Shown: positions 6,958 through 15,181 of the stretch, in pieces | Numbering within the stretch: the first letter of the stretch is position 1 | Layout of the letters: each line of letters begins with the position of its first letter | Assembly (NCBI RefSeq): GCF_019049255.1 | Contig: NZ_JAGMUJ010000030.1 | Span: forward strand, 62,001-126,000 | Direction of reading: 5' to 3' | Source: Streptomyces sp. AC558_RSS880 | GTDB lineage: Bacteria; Actinomycetota; Actinomycetes; Streptomycetales; Streptomycetaceae | DNA: 64,000 nt | Notes under the pieces: model-generated | Seen by the model: the letters and a program-made list of their open reading frames with translations, nothing else | What the model was told of the DNA's origin: nothing | Database searches by the model: none | Translations under genes and position numbers: made by a program

Positions 6958-7920
6958 ATGCAGATCCATCGTATCCCGACGCATGAGCGGGACTTCGTGA
7001 TCATCGCCAATAAGGCGATCCAGGACCCGCGCATCTCTCACACGGCGCGCGGCATCCTCGCTCTCGTCCTGTCCCTGCCCAGCGGGGTTAAGGAGAACGT
7101 CCGCACCCTTTCCGACAACTACCCGCAGGGTCGATCCGCGGTGGCCAATGCCGTCAAGGAGCTGCGCGAGTTCGGGTACTGGGTGACGAAGACGGTCCGC
7201 GACGACGAGTCGAACCAGATCGTCTCGACCGTGGACGTGTACGAGCTGCCGAACCTGGCCTCTGTCCCGGTTCCCACCCGTCCGGTCACCAGCCCTGCGG
7301 CCACCCGGAACACGGGCACGTCCCCTAACGGGGAAAAGGACTCTTCTAAGTACGGGGAAAAGAACCCTCCCTTCCCTCCTGCCGAGGACGAGCCCGCGCC
7401 GTCCGCGCCCGAGGCCGACAGGGAGGGAGAGGGCGACAAGAGGAACGGCAAGCAGGAGACCGAGGCCGCCCGCATCCTGCGGCGCTTCGCTGCGATCGAC
7501 ACCCGCCTGAAGCTCTCTGACCGGCAGGTCGCCAAGCTCGCCCCGTCCGTCGCCGACTGGCTCGACCGTGGCGCCACCATCACCGAGATCACCGACGCCG
7601 TGACCCAGGGCCTTCCCGCGAAGGTCTACAGCGCCGCGCGCCTGATCGCTGACCGTCTCGACCGCAAGCGCCCCGAGCGCAAGCGGCAGTGGAAGCAGTA
7701 CGCCGACTGCGCGGAGGGCTGCGGCAACGTGCTGCCCGCCGGTCAGGAGACGGGCATCTGCACCGAGTGCGCCCTCGGCGCCGCCCCGTACTTCGAGATC
7801 GACTGCATGACGGGCGAGATCGCCGAGACCCCGGAAGCCCCCGCTCTCGACGTGTCCGGCCCCCTCGCGCCCCAGGGCCTCGCCGCCTTCCGCGCCGCCC
7901 GCGCGGCCCACGGCCTGTAA
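6958..7920 (+). CDS. Winged-helix DNA-binding protein with C-terminal zinc-ribbon-like end
   Basis: 320 residues. Residues about 1-95 look like the winged-helix domain of phage and plasmid replication initiators or regulators (IPTHERDFVIIANKAI, then a recognition segment around NYPQGRSAVANAVKELREFGYW). A Pro/Glu-rich linker follows (about 110-160), then a helical segment, then a Cys cluster (CAEGCGN and CTEC, about 250-272) able to bind zinc. It is the first gene of the only plus-strand cluster left of the virion genes. It could be an early activator, anti-repressor or lysogeny factor. Confidence 0.7.
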   Translation: MQIHRIPTHERDFVIIANKAIQDPRISHTARGILALVLSLPSGVKENVRTLSDNYPQGRSAVANAVKELREFGYWVTKTVRDDESNQIVSTVDVYELPNLASVPVPTRPVTSPAATRNTGTSPNGEKDSSKYGEKNPPFPPAEDEPAPSAPEADREGEGDKRNGKQETEAARILRRFAAIDTRLKLSDRQVAKLAPSVADWLDRGATITEITDAVTQGLPAKVYSAARLIADRLDRKRPERKRQWKQYADCAEGCGNVLPAGQETGICTECALGAAPYFEIDCMTGEIAETPEAPALDVSGPLAPQGLAAFRAARAAHGL

Positions 7921-7962
7921 CCCCCCGTCTTCCTTCACTCGCGCCACCTGAAAGGCACATCC

Positions 7963-8664
7963 ATGTCTTCCCCCCTGCCTCGCATGCCCCGCTACGCCTA
8001 CATCGTCGGCGGCCTGGTGCTCGCCGTCGCCCTCGCGATGTCGGCCCCTGGCGAGTACCAGCTCGCCCGTACGGCCGGATGGAACGAGTGGGTCGCCGCC
8101 GGTATGCCGGTCTGCATGTCCGTGTACGCCGTCGTCGCGGTCTGGTTCACCGAGAGCCGCGCCAAGGGCGAGAAGGGCCGTGGAAGCGCCATCGCTGGCG
8201 CCGTGGGCGCCCTGGGGATGACCCTCGCTGGTCAGATCGTCGCCCACTGGATCTCGGCCGGATACATGGTCTCGTCGAAGGAGCTGGTCGCCGCTGTCTC
8301 CGCCGTCCCCGCGATCGTTGCCGGGCACGTCGCCCACATGGTCATCCGTGCTGCCAAGCCGGTGCCGGCGGAATCCGCGGTGGTCGTCGAGGACCAGGAG
8401 CACGACGAGCACCAGGACCAGCCCGCCGAGCCCGTTCAGCCGACCCTCGACGGAACCGAGCCGCCGGTCGACGAGGTGGCCAAGGCCCGCGAAAAGCGTC
8501 GCCCCGGCCGCCCGGCCCCCAGCCTCGACGAGATCAAGGAGGCCGCGAAGACCCTGATCGCCCAGGGCCGCGAGGTCAACGGCCCGAACCTCGCGAAGGC
8601 CATGGGGCGCGACCGCCGTACCGGTAGCCGCTACCTCTCCCGGCTCAACGAAGCCACTGCCTGA
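7963..8664 (+). CDS. DUF2637/Spd-like membrane protein with C-terminal HTH
   Basis: 233 residues. Four hydrophobic segments (about residues 10-30, 42-60, 70-95 and 105-125) resemble DUF2637 proteins, which are found on Streptomyces conjugative plasmids as spread (Spd) proteins. A charged linker leads to a DNA-binding-like C-terminus (GRPAPSLDEIKEAAKTL, then LAKAMGRDRRTGSRYLSRL). A membrane-anchored DNA-binding protein fits a role in DNA location or segregation. It follows the wHTH gene by 42 nt. Its function in a phage is unknown. Confidence 0.7.
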   Translation: MSSPLPRMPRYAYIVGGLVLAVALAMSAPGEYQLARTAGWNEWVAAGMPVCMSVYAVVAVWFTESRAKGEKGRGSAIAGAVGALGMTLAGQIVAHWISAGYMVSSKELVAAVSAVPAIVAGHVAHMVIRAAKPVPAESAVVVEDQEHDEHQDQPAEPVQPTLDGTEPPVDEVAKAREKRRPGRPAPSLDEIKEAAKTLIAQGREVNGPNLAKAMGRDRRTGSRYLSRLNEATA

Positions 8665-8684
8665 CAACTGCAACCCGCACCCGT

Positions 8685-8722
8685 CCATGGGGGACAATCT
8701 CAACAGCGAGAGTCCCCCATGG
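8685..8722. repeat. Perfect 11-bp inverted repeat between plus-strand genes
   Basis: CCATGGGGGAC and GTCCCCCATGG, separated by 16 bases. It lies between the DUF2637 gene and the 110-aa gene. No U tract follows, so it may be an operator or an mRNA-processing hairpin rather than a terminator. Confidence 0.7.
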
Positions 8723-8738
8723 GCGAGGAAGCGGAGAG

Positions 8739-9071
8739 ATGGACGTAACGATCACCGTGCGCGTATGTGACATCTGCAAGGACAGGGACAAGCCCGCAAC
8801 TCGCTACAGCCTCACGCCCGATGGGGACGAGACCGTAACTCGCGACCTGTGCAACGAGGATGCGGCCCCCGTGCTCGCCGTCTTCGATCTGACCCCCGAG
8901 GGCGCCCCCGAGTCCGTCCCGAGCGAAGACAAGCCCCCGGCCCAGAGGAAGGCGCCGGCAGCGAAGGCCGAGAAGAAGGCCCCGGCGAGGACGACCTCTC
9001 GCAGGCGGGGTAAGACGCCGGTCCGAACCCTCGAAGAGATCGAGGCCGCCAAGAAGGCCGCCCAGTCCTGA
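8739..9071 (+). CDS. Small basic protein with Lsr2-like C-terminal linker
   Basis: 110 residues. The N-terminal third has a CDICKD pair and a further Cys, like a small metal knuckle. The C-terminal part is an Ala/Lys/Pro-rich, basic tail (KKAPARTTSRRRGKTPVRT) as in actinobacterial nucleoid-associated proteins. It may be a small DNA-binding or bridging protein expressed with the lysogeny cluster. The family is not firmly recognised. Ends just before a terminator shared with the convergent lysis genes. Confidence 0.6.
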   Translation: MDVTITVRVCDICKDRDKPATRYSLTPDGDETVTRDLCNEDAAPVLAVFDLTPEGAPESVPSEDKPPAQRKAPAAKAEKKAPARTTSRRRGKTPVRTLEEIEAAKKAAQS

Positions 9072-9082
9072 GACGCACAAAA

Positions 9083-9122
9083 GCGCCCCCCTGCCAGCCC
9101 GCGAGGGCCAACAGGGGGGCGC
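9083..9122. terminator. Bidirectional terminator between convergent operons
   Basis: An 11-bp perfect stem (GCGCCCCCCTG with CAGGGGGGCGC) and an 18-base loop, exactly between the plus-strand lysogeny cluster and the minus-strand late genes. Confidence 0.8.
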
Positions 9123-9126
9123 AGTG

Positions 9127-9327
9127 CTACTCGTCGCCGGGCCGCTCGACCAGGCCCAGAGAGGTCGCCACCTGAACGATCAGGGCGACCTCGGGCTTGT
9201 CGGCATAGACGATGGCGGCGACGCTCACCAGGACGCCCAGGGCCGCGAAGACGGCCCCGACGCGCGAGCGGTAGCGAACAGGCAGGACGGACAGGAACAC
9301 GGCTGCGGGCTTGCGATGCTTGCTCAC
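9127..9327 (-). CDS. Putative holin, 66 aa
   Basis: Short protein with a basic N-terminus and one clear hydrophobic helix (VGAVFAALGVLVSVAAIVYA, about residues 23-43); a second weak hydrophobic segment follows. It lies immediately after the endolysin gene with a 4-nt overlap, the usual place for a holin. It would make the membrane hole that lets the amidase reach the peptidoglycan. The other candidate is the DUF2746-like protein two genes upstream. Confidence 0.65.
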   Translation of the reverse strand: MSKHRKPAAVFLSVLPVRYRSRVGAVFAALGVLVSVAAIVYADKPEVALIVQVATSLGLVERPGDE

Positions 9328-10133
9328 CGGCGCCCCGCCTGCTTCTGAAGGGCGATGAAGCCCTGCGGCCCGATCTTCGGGTCATGCAGGCCGCTGCGGT
9401 ACTTCGGGTTGCGGTCGTGGAAGCGGGCGACGGCGCGCTGAGTCTCCGGGCCGTACAGGGTGGTGTACGCCCCCGCGATCGGGCCGTACCCCGCCTTCAC
9501 GAGGAGCTGCTGAAGCTCCTTCACCTGAGCGTGCCGGGCGCCAGGCTTCACCTTGGGGGACAGGGCCACGATCTTCGAGACGGGCTTCGGGGCAGGCTTC
9601 GGAGCGGGCTTCGATGCCGGCGGCTTCGGCTTCTCGGGCTCGGCCGACTTCGGGGCGGGCATGCCGTCCTTCACCCACTGGTACAGGTGGACGCCGGGGC
9701 AGGCGGTCGCGAAGCCGTCCTTGTGTCCCCGCTTGGCCAGGGCCCGGCCGGTCCGCTTGCACGCCTCGTCGTACAGCGCACGCACCGAGGCGAGCGCCTT
9801 GTCCGAGGGCTTCTGGTCGCCGCCGATGGCCACGTACACGCCGAACCCGGAGACGTTGTGATCGGGACAGTGGGCGCCCTGAAGGCCCCACCCTCGGCCC
9901 TCGTAGACGGTCCCGTTCTGGTCAACCATGAAGTTGTAGCCAGTCCCGGCCCAGCCCTGGCCAACGTGGATCTTCTCGACCTCGCGCGGGACAGCAACGC
10001 CGGTCGAGTGGGCGGGGACACCGCCGTGATAGTGGACGAAGAACTCGGTGCGCGCACTGAGCGGGACATCTGCGGGGTCACCGTTCCAGGGCTTCGCGCC
10101 CCAGGACTTACGGCTGACGATCGAGACAGACAC
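9324..10133 (-). CDS. Endolysin: N-acetylmuramoyl-L-alanine amidase with peptidoglycan-binding domain
   Basis: 269 residues from GTG 10133, chosen because GGAGG lies eight bases upstream. The N-terminal amidase_2/PGRP fold runs to about residue 160, with zinc ligands in VHYHGG (His), HCPDHN (His) and ACPGVHLY (Cys/His). A Pro/Lys-rich linker (about 170-195) leads to a peptidoglycan-binding domain (LQQLLVKAGYGPIAG and the RFHDRNP region). It cuts the bond between muramic acid and the stem peptide at the end of the lytic cycle. It has no signal peptide, so it needs a holin. Confidence 0.9.
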   Translation of the reverse strand: MSVSIVSRKSWGAKPWNGDPADVPLSARTEFFVHYHGGVPAHSTGVAVPREVEKIHVGQGWAGTGYNFMVDQNGTVYEGRGWGLQGAHCPDHNVSGFGVYVAIGGDQKPSDKALASVRALYDEACKRTGRALAKRGHKDGFATACPGVHLYQWVKDGMPAPKSAEPEKPKPPASKPAPKPAPKPVSKIVALSPKVKPGARHAQVKELQQLLVKAGYGPIAGAYTTLYGPETQRAVARFHDRNPKYRSGLHDPKIGPQGFIALQKQAGRR

Positions 10134-10158
10134 GGGACATACCTCCGGGCATGACAAA

Positions 10159-10179
10159 GGCCCCGCACCAGGCGGGGCC
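10159..10179 (-). terminator. Hairpin between lysis genes
   Basis: An 8-bp perfect stem (GGCCCCGC with GCGGGGCC) and five-base loop, between the DUF2746-like gene and the endolysin. It probably reduces or ends transcription from the tail genes. Confidence 0.6.
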
Positions 10180-10197
10180 GCAGGGGACGTAATCGGG

Positions 10198-10551
10198 TCA
10201 GCTGTCTCGCAGGACAGCGGAAGTGATGTGGGTGTCGAGACGCTCGGAGACGGCCAGGCGCTCGACGCGCTCGTGGGACAGCTCGGCGCGCAGTTCGCGG
10301 ATGTCCCGGCTGTGCTCGGCCTGTCCCGCGAGGACGAGATCGAGTCCCGAGATCACGCGGTCCAGGTCGTCTCGCAGGTTCGTGCTGTGGGTGTTGGAGA
10401 CTTGATCACGGGCCTCTTGCGTGTGCTCGCGCACTTCGTTGAGGGCTGTCCCCTGCCGTCTCACCAGCTCGACGAGGACGCCGACCAAGGCCGCGGTGAC
10501 CACTCCGCCGGTAGAGATCATGGCGACCTGAACGGAGGGGTCAAAAGTCAT
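10198..10551 (-). CDS. DUF2746-like membrane protein (possible second holin or spanin-like factor)
   Basis: 117 residues: an N-terminal membrane helix (VAMISTGGVVTAALVGVLVEL, about residues 9-29) followed by a long charged coiled coil (about 30-105). This is the layout of the phage DUF2746 family found beside lysis genes of actinophages. The ATG overlaps the stop of the tail-fibre gene. It may assist the holin or regulate lysis timing. Confidence 0.7.
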   Translation of the reverse strand: MTFDPSVQVAMISTGGVVTAALVGVLVELVRRQGTALNEVREHTQEARDQVSNTHSTNLRDDLDRVISGLDLVLAGQAEHSRDIRELRAELSHERVERLAVSERLDTHITSAVLRDS

Positions 10552-11858
10552 CGGGTCAGCTCCTCGACGAGGCGCTCCAGACGCTCGATGCGGTCGGCCT
10601 GCGCCTGCACGACGGGCAGGAGAGCGACCCCAAGAAGGTCGTAGCGCAGGGCGTCGATGCGTCCCTCTTCGTCGTAGGTGACGATCTCGGGAAGCGTCTC
10701 CGCGACCTCTTCGGCGATCAGGCCGAACTCGTCCCGCAGGTAGTCGCCGCCCTCTTCCTTCGGGCGCCGGTCGTAGATGCGGGGACGCAGGGACAGAACT
10801 GCATCGGGGTCGATGTCGATGTCCCTGATGTTCTGCTTGAAGCGGCGGGACGAGGTGTTGCGAGCGAAGGTCCCGTCACCCTGCACCCACACCGCGTAGT
10901 ACGTCCCGGAGCCGGACACAGAGTCGGCGTGGACGCGCTTCGTGCCGTTGGCCCAGGCGATCGTGTCCCCGGACTCCAGGTAGGACGAGTGGGAGTGGGA
11001 CGAAGGCGGAAACGTGGTCGGCTTCGAGGTGATGCTCGACCACGTGTGAGAGTGGGACGACGGGGCGAACGTCGCGGGGACGCCGGTCAGCTCCGACCAG
11101 GCGTGGCCGTGCGCGCTCGGGGCATAACTCGTCGGCTTGTTCGTGACCTGCGACCAGTCGTGAGTGTGGGCGGCCGGGGGCAGGGACGTGGGCGCGTCGG
11201 TGATCTGTGACCACGTGTGCGTGTGCACGGACGCCGGGAACGTCGCAGGCTTGCCGGACAGGTTGGCCCAGTCCACATTCGAGATGAGCGGCGTCCACGC
11301 CGTGTCGTTCCAGAACTCCCACCGGCTCGTGTCGGCGTTGTAGCCGAGCATCCCGAAGCGCGGAGAAGTCGGGCGGGTGCTGGTGTTCCACACGCCGACG
11401 CGGTGTCCCACGAACGGGCGGATGCGGATGATGTCCCCGGCCGTGATCGAGGTGACGTTCGCGTTGACCGTGATGGACGCGAGCCCAAGCTCGAAGATGC
11501 CCGTGTCGGTCTGGGTCAGGGCCGGGGGAGTCGTCGAGCCTGCGGTGCCCTGCTTCACCGCCAGGACGATGCTGTTCAGGGACGGGTCGAGGCGCAGGAT
11601 CACTCGGTCGACGCGGACGGACGTGCTCGCGGCCGGGATCGCGATGACCTCGGTCGCGGTGGACTGCACCATGAAGCCCCGCAGGAAGGCCAGGCCCGCC
11701 GATACGTTGAGGTTCATGCCGGTGCCGGCGGTGACCTGGAAGCCCGAGGACGAGCCGAACGAGGCGACGACACCCGAGTCCTGGAACTCGCGGAACATCT
11801 GGCTGTACTGCGTCTCGGTGACGACCTGTGCGTCAAAGGGGTAGGAGGTGATAGCCAA
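10548..11858 (-). CDS. Tail fibre/receptor-binding protein with His-repeat region and S74 chaperone end
   Basis: 436 residues from TTG 11858 (AAGGAG eight bases upstream). The N-terminal 190 residues form a base-plate-like region. Then come about five copies of a 20-residue repeat with HTHxW/SHSHTW-type cores (about 200-300), which resemble metal-binding trimeric fibre repeats. The C-terminal 100 residues are an intramolecular chaperone (Peptidase_S74: SSRRFKQNIRDID, then EFGLIAEEVAETLPEIV) ending in a coiled coil. Such chaperones trimerise the fibre and cut themselves off. It probably contacts the host surface. Confidence 0.85.
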   Translation of the reverse strand: MAITSYPFDAQVVTETQYSQMFREFQDSGVVASFGSSSGFQVTAGTGMNLNVSAGLAFLRGFMVQSTATEVIAIPAASTSVRVDRVILRLDPSLNSIVLAVKQGTAGSTTPPALTQTDTGIFELGLASITVNANVTSITAGDIIRIRPFVGHRVGVWNTSTRPTSPRFGMLGYNADTSRWEFWNDTAWTPLISNVDWANLSGKPATFPASVHTHTWSQITDAPTSLPPAAHTHDWSQVTNKPTSYAPSAHGHAWSELTGVPATFAPSSHSHTWSSITSKPTTFPPSSHSHSSYLESGDTIAWANGTKRVHADSVSGSGTYYAVWVQGDGTFARNTSSRRFKQNIRDIDIDPDAVLSLRPRIYDRRPKEEGGDYLRDEFGLIAEEVAETLPEIVTYDEEGRIDALRYDLLGVALLPVVQAQADRIERLERLVEELTR

Positions 11859-11870
11859 GAGGGAGACTCC

Positions 11871-14333
11871 TTAGATGGCCGCGCCCGCGTCCTCAATGAC
11901 CAACTGCGACAGGGAGCCCGGCAGGTAGCGGACCATGCCGTACGTCGCTGCGGCTCGGCGAGAGTTGAGCGTGACGCCGACCGTGATCAGACCGGCCGGG
12001 GGGTTGTTGATGTAGCAGTTGATGTCTAGGCCGGTGGCCGTGTTCGAGTCGTCATCGAAGGTCGTGCTGAAGGCGTCGCCGACGAGCGTGCCGGTAGTGG
12101 AAACCGTCGATCCGGCCGCCCATCGAACGGTGGTGTATGCGCCCTGTTTGGCGTACCGCACGGTGGAGTTGTCGCCCGTGCCGTCCGTGTCGATGGCCGC
12201 GATCCTGAGCACGACCTTGTAGCAACGGCCCGCCTCGGCCGTGAACTGCTGGCTGTAGATCAGCGTCGACGTGTCGCCGACGTACGCCGAGGTGGCGAGC
12301 GTCTGCATGGCGATGACGCCCCGAGCCCTGCTGTCTTCGAACGCGAGCGGTCGCCAGGGCGCCCAGCCGTAAGCATTCGAGCCGACGCGCACCCACTCCC
12401 GCGCCTTCGTGGAGTTGAAGTGTGTGGCGTGTTGCGTGGCGTAACTGCCGCCATCCGGGCGGTAGGTCTGGAGAAGGCAGTACCGGCCCGAGCCGCCGAA
12501 GTCCCAACCCATCGACTCGTCGTTGGTCATGATGCACGTCGACAGACCGCCGGGGTAACTGGAAGGCGGGGACGACTGGGTGATCGAAGCCGCCGTGACC
12601 TGGCCGTCGAAACCGACCTGCCGCCAGGCGCCCCAGCCGTCCGCGTCGCTCCCGCTGCGCTCCCACTCCTGAGTGCCGTCAGTCGTGCTGAGTCGGCTCC
12701 AGCGCTGGTGAGCGTAGGTGCCAGCCGGATTGCGGAACGTGCGCAGGACGCCGTACCCGGCGGTGGCGAAGGCCCAGCCGCCCGCGCTCGCCTGCGTCGT
12801 GTCCAGCACCACCCAAGAGTCGCCGTGCGGGTAGGCGGTCGGCAGCGAGGCTTGCGTGTAGTTAGCCGCGGTGAGCTGACTGTCCCAAGAGACCTGCCGC
12901 CAGGGGCCGAAGCCCGAGGCGCGGTTCCCGCCACGCACCCACTCTTCATGCGGGGTCGCGCTGGCGTGCACGCGGGTGAACGTCTGCGCCGCGTCGCCGT
13001 TCGCGAAGCGCCTGGTCGTGACGTAGCCGACCTTGCCCGCGAAGTCCCATCCGCCGGCCGAAGACTGCGTCGAGTTGAGGAACATGAGCGAGGCGCCCTC
13101 GGGCCAGTCGTCGGGGGCGCTGGCCTGCGTCAGGGCGCCGGACGCGACCTCGCGAGGTCCGGCCGGAGTTGCCTCCGCCGTCCGCTCCAGTGAGGAGACG
13201 CGGGACTCCAGCTCCTTCGCGGCCTTCGCCTCGGCCGCAGCCGCGTCGAGCGGGGTCGGGTCGCCCAGGACTGCGCCGAGCCGGTAGCCGTCCGAGTCGA
13301 CCTTCAGGACCATGCTCGTGACGACGGCCGCCATCTCGGAGCCGCCCACGATCACGGACACCTTGTCGCCGAGGAACCAGTCCACGCCGAAGTCGAGCGC
13401 GCTGTCCTCCATCGGTACGGCCTGCGCCGCCTTGACGGTCGTGCCGCCATCGGCGAGGGCTTCCGTGCCCTTCTGCGTCAGCTCGGCCGTGTCGGTCGAG
13501 GACCGCTCATCGACGAACGACTCGATCCGGCGGCCCCAGTCGGCCTCGGCCGCGAGCGAGTCCGCGCTGTCGACGCCGACGAACAGACGGTTCGAGCCGT
13601 CCCCGTCGCCGCCCACGATTACTCGAGTTTTTGCCGGCGTCGAGACCGAGACGCGCTGACCGGCGAGCGTGTTGTTCACGACGCCGAGGCGAGCTTCCTT
13701 CGTGCGGTCCTGCACGGCGTACGTCTCGAAGACGAGGTTCGCGCCGCGCTGCACCACTCGGAAGCCGAGCCCGGCAGGCTCGGCCAGTTCCTTGCACAGC
13801 TCGCCGAGCTGCTGGAAGCGGGCGGCCTTCGAGACCGACGTTCCCCGCGCGCTGTTCGTGCCCATGATGAGCCCGGCCCGGCGCCTGTTGGACGGGGCGC
13901 CCGGCCCGCAGTTGACGTTGACGTACGTGTGCATGAGCGTCTCGGCCGGGCCGGTCCGCTCGTCGTACGCGAAGTTTTGAGTGTCGGCGTTGCCGTTGGC
14001 CGGGTCGGGCCAGGCGAGCATGTCCGACAGGATGATCGTGTCGTCCACGCCCTCGACGGTCAGCGTGCCGAGAGGGTCGGTCGCGGTGACGGCGGTCTCC
14101 GTCTTCGTCACCGGCCCCGAGAAGAGGACATCCGTAGGGCCGGTGACGATGATGCCCGCGCCAGGCGTGGACAGGACGGCGGCGAGCGGATGCTCGGCGT
14201 TGATCTGGAGCTTCCAGGTACCGACGTTGTTGTGTACGTCCTCCGCATCCATGGTCAGGAGATCCGCGGGGATGGCCCCGACGCGGGTCAGGGTCTTGTC
14301 CCGAACCTCGACGAGGAGATCCTCTTGCCGCAC
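11871..14333 (-). CDS. Minor tail/base-plate protein (Gp37-like) with pyocin-knob repeats
   Basis: About 820 residues. The first 380 match the siphovirus Gp37-like (tail-associated) fold: VEVRDKTLTRVGAI, NNVGTWKLQI, then a helical segment near 385-395. Three knob repeats follow (each with SxxGGWxF, then EWxR, then GWGxWRQV; about 410-650), like pyocin-knob attachment domains. A beta-rich C-terminal domain ends the protein. The start is taken as GTG 14333 because it overlaps the Dit stop (TAGTG). It probably links base plate and fibre. Confidence 0.8.
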   Translation of the reverse strand: MRQEDLLVEVRDKTLTRVGAIPADLLTMDAEDVHNNVGTWKLQINAEHPLAAVLSTPGAGIIVTGPTDVLFSGPVTKTETAVTATDPLGTLTVEGVDDTIILSDMLAWPDPANGNADTQNFAYDERTGPAETLMHTYVNVNCGPGAPSNRRRAGLIMGTNSARGTSVSKAARFQQLGELCKELAEPAGLGFRVVQRGANLVFETYAVQDRTKEARLGVVNNTLAGQRVSVSTPAKTRVIVGGDGDGSNRLFVGVDSADSLAAEADWGRRIESFVDERSSTDTAELTQKGTEALADGGTTVKAAQAVPMEDSALDFGVDWFLGDKVSVIVGGSEMAAVVTSMVLKVDSDGYRLGAVLGDPTPLDAAAAEAKAAKELESRVSSLERTAEATPAGPREVASGALTQASAPDDWPEGASLMFLNSTQSSAGGWDFAGKVGYVTTRRFANGDAAQTFTRVHASATPHEEWVRGGNRASGFGPWRQVSWDSQLTAANYTQASLPTAYPHGDSWVVLDTTQASAGGWAFATAGYGVLRTFRNPAGTYAHQRWSRLSTTDGTQEWERSGSDADGWGAWRQVGFDGQVTAASITQSSPPSSYPGGLSTCIMTNDESMGWDFGGSGRYCLLQTYRPDGGSYATQHATHFNSTKAREWVRVGSNAYGWAPWRPLAFEDSRARGVIAMQTLATSAYVGDTSTLIYSQQFTAEAGRCYKVVLRIAAIDTDGTGDNSTVRYAKQGAYTTVRWAAGSTVSTTGTLVGDAFSTTFDDDSNTATGLDINCYINNPPAGLITVGVTLNSRRAAATYGMVRYLPGSLSQLVIEDAGAAI

Positions 14334-15181
14334 TAGATCACCACCCACTTACGAGGCCGCCAGGAGCACACGACCCGCGAAGCGGACGTGGTGTTGAGGA
14401 GAGAGGCCGTTGCCGTCGAGACGCCCGGCGGGACCGACCAGAAGTGCGGGGCGGGAGCCAGCGAGGCGTACCGGTTCGCTCCGGTGCCGTCCTTGACCGT
14501 GCCCGCCCCCATGTCGACGATCAGCTTCTGTCCGGCCGTGAGCGTCCCCGTCCAGTGCAGAGTTTTGCCGGTCGCGCTGATCGCCTTGAAGTTGTCGCCC
14601 GGCCCGGTCACCTCCCATACAGGGAAGGCGTTCACGTCGCCCTCGTTGGAGAGCTGCACGGCGCCGATCGCCTGCGACGAGGCGAGCGGCATGGACGACA
14701 TGGACGACAGGAATGCGCCCGCTGAGGCCCCGCCGAGCGGAACCGTCTGCGGGGACTCGGCGAGGAAGTACGGGCTCGGCGCCCGCAGCGTGATGACGGT
14801 CTGCACGTCCCGCGCGCTGGTGCCGGCGTCCATCTCGCCGCCACCGATCCATGCGACCGAGGTAGACCAGCGCAGGCCCCCGCTGTCGATGTACGTCAGC
14901 GTGAGACCGCTCTCGTCCGCCAGGACGCGCGCGAGACGAGTCACCAGCCCGGACAGGTGCGCCCTGTCCCGCCCCACGATGTCGAGGGGTATGTCGATGT
15001 CGCGGGGGAGGACGCGCCGCCCACGGTAGGCGGCGCCGTCCCCTGCGCCTTCGAGCCACTGAACGGAGAGCTGGGGCAGGCCCAGGCCGGTTGCCCCGGC
15101 GAGGGCCTGAAACCCCAGCCCATCCGTCTCGAACCCGTCCAGGCTGAGCCTGTCCGAGGCCGAACTCAGTTCCAACTTCAC
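14333..15181 (-). CDS. Distal tail protein (Dit-like)
   Basis: 282 residues. The start is GTG 15181, overlapping the tape-measure stop (GTGA); the reading frame runs further upstream but that part is only a shadow of the tape-measure gene. Residues about 45-110 (RGRRVLPRDIDIPLDIVG) and the beta-rich C-terminal half match siphovirus Dit/phage_tail proteins (SPP1 gp19.1 type). It would form the ring between tail tube and base plate. Confidence 0.85.
   Translation of the reverse strand: MKLELSSASDRLSLDGFETDGLGFQALAGATGLGLPQLSVQWLEGAGDGAAYRGRRVLPRDIDIPLDIVGRDRAHLSGLVTRLARVLADESGLTLTYIDSGGLRWSTSVAWIGGGEMDAGTSARDVQTVITLRAPSPYFLAESPQTVPLGGASAGAFLSSMSSMPLASSQAIGAVQLSNEGDVNAFPVWEVTGPGDNFKAISATGKTLHWTGTLTAGQKLIVDMGAGTVKDGTGANRYASLAPAPHFWSVPPGVSTATASLLNTTSASRVVCSWRPRKWVVI

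Noticed and set aside
6802..8703. 633-aa minus-strand ORF across the lysogeny cluster
   Set aside because: Antisense shadow; Asp/Gly/Arg-rich with no domain, and the plus-strand proteins are recognised.
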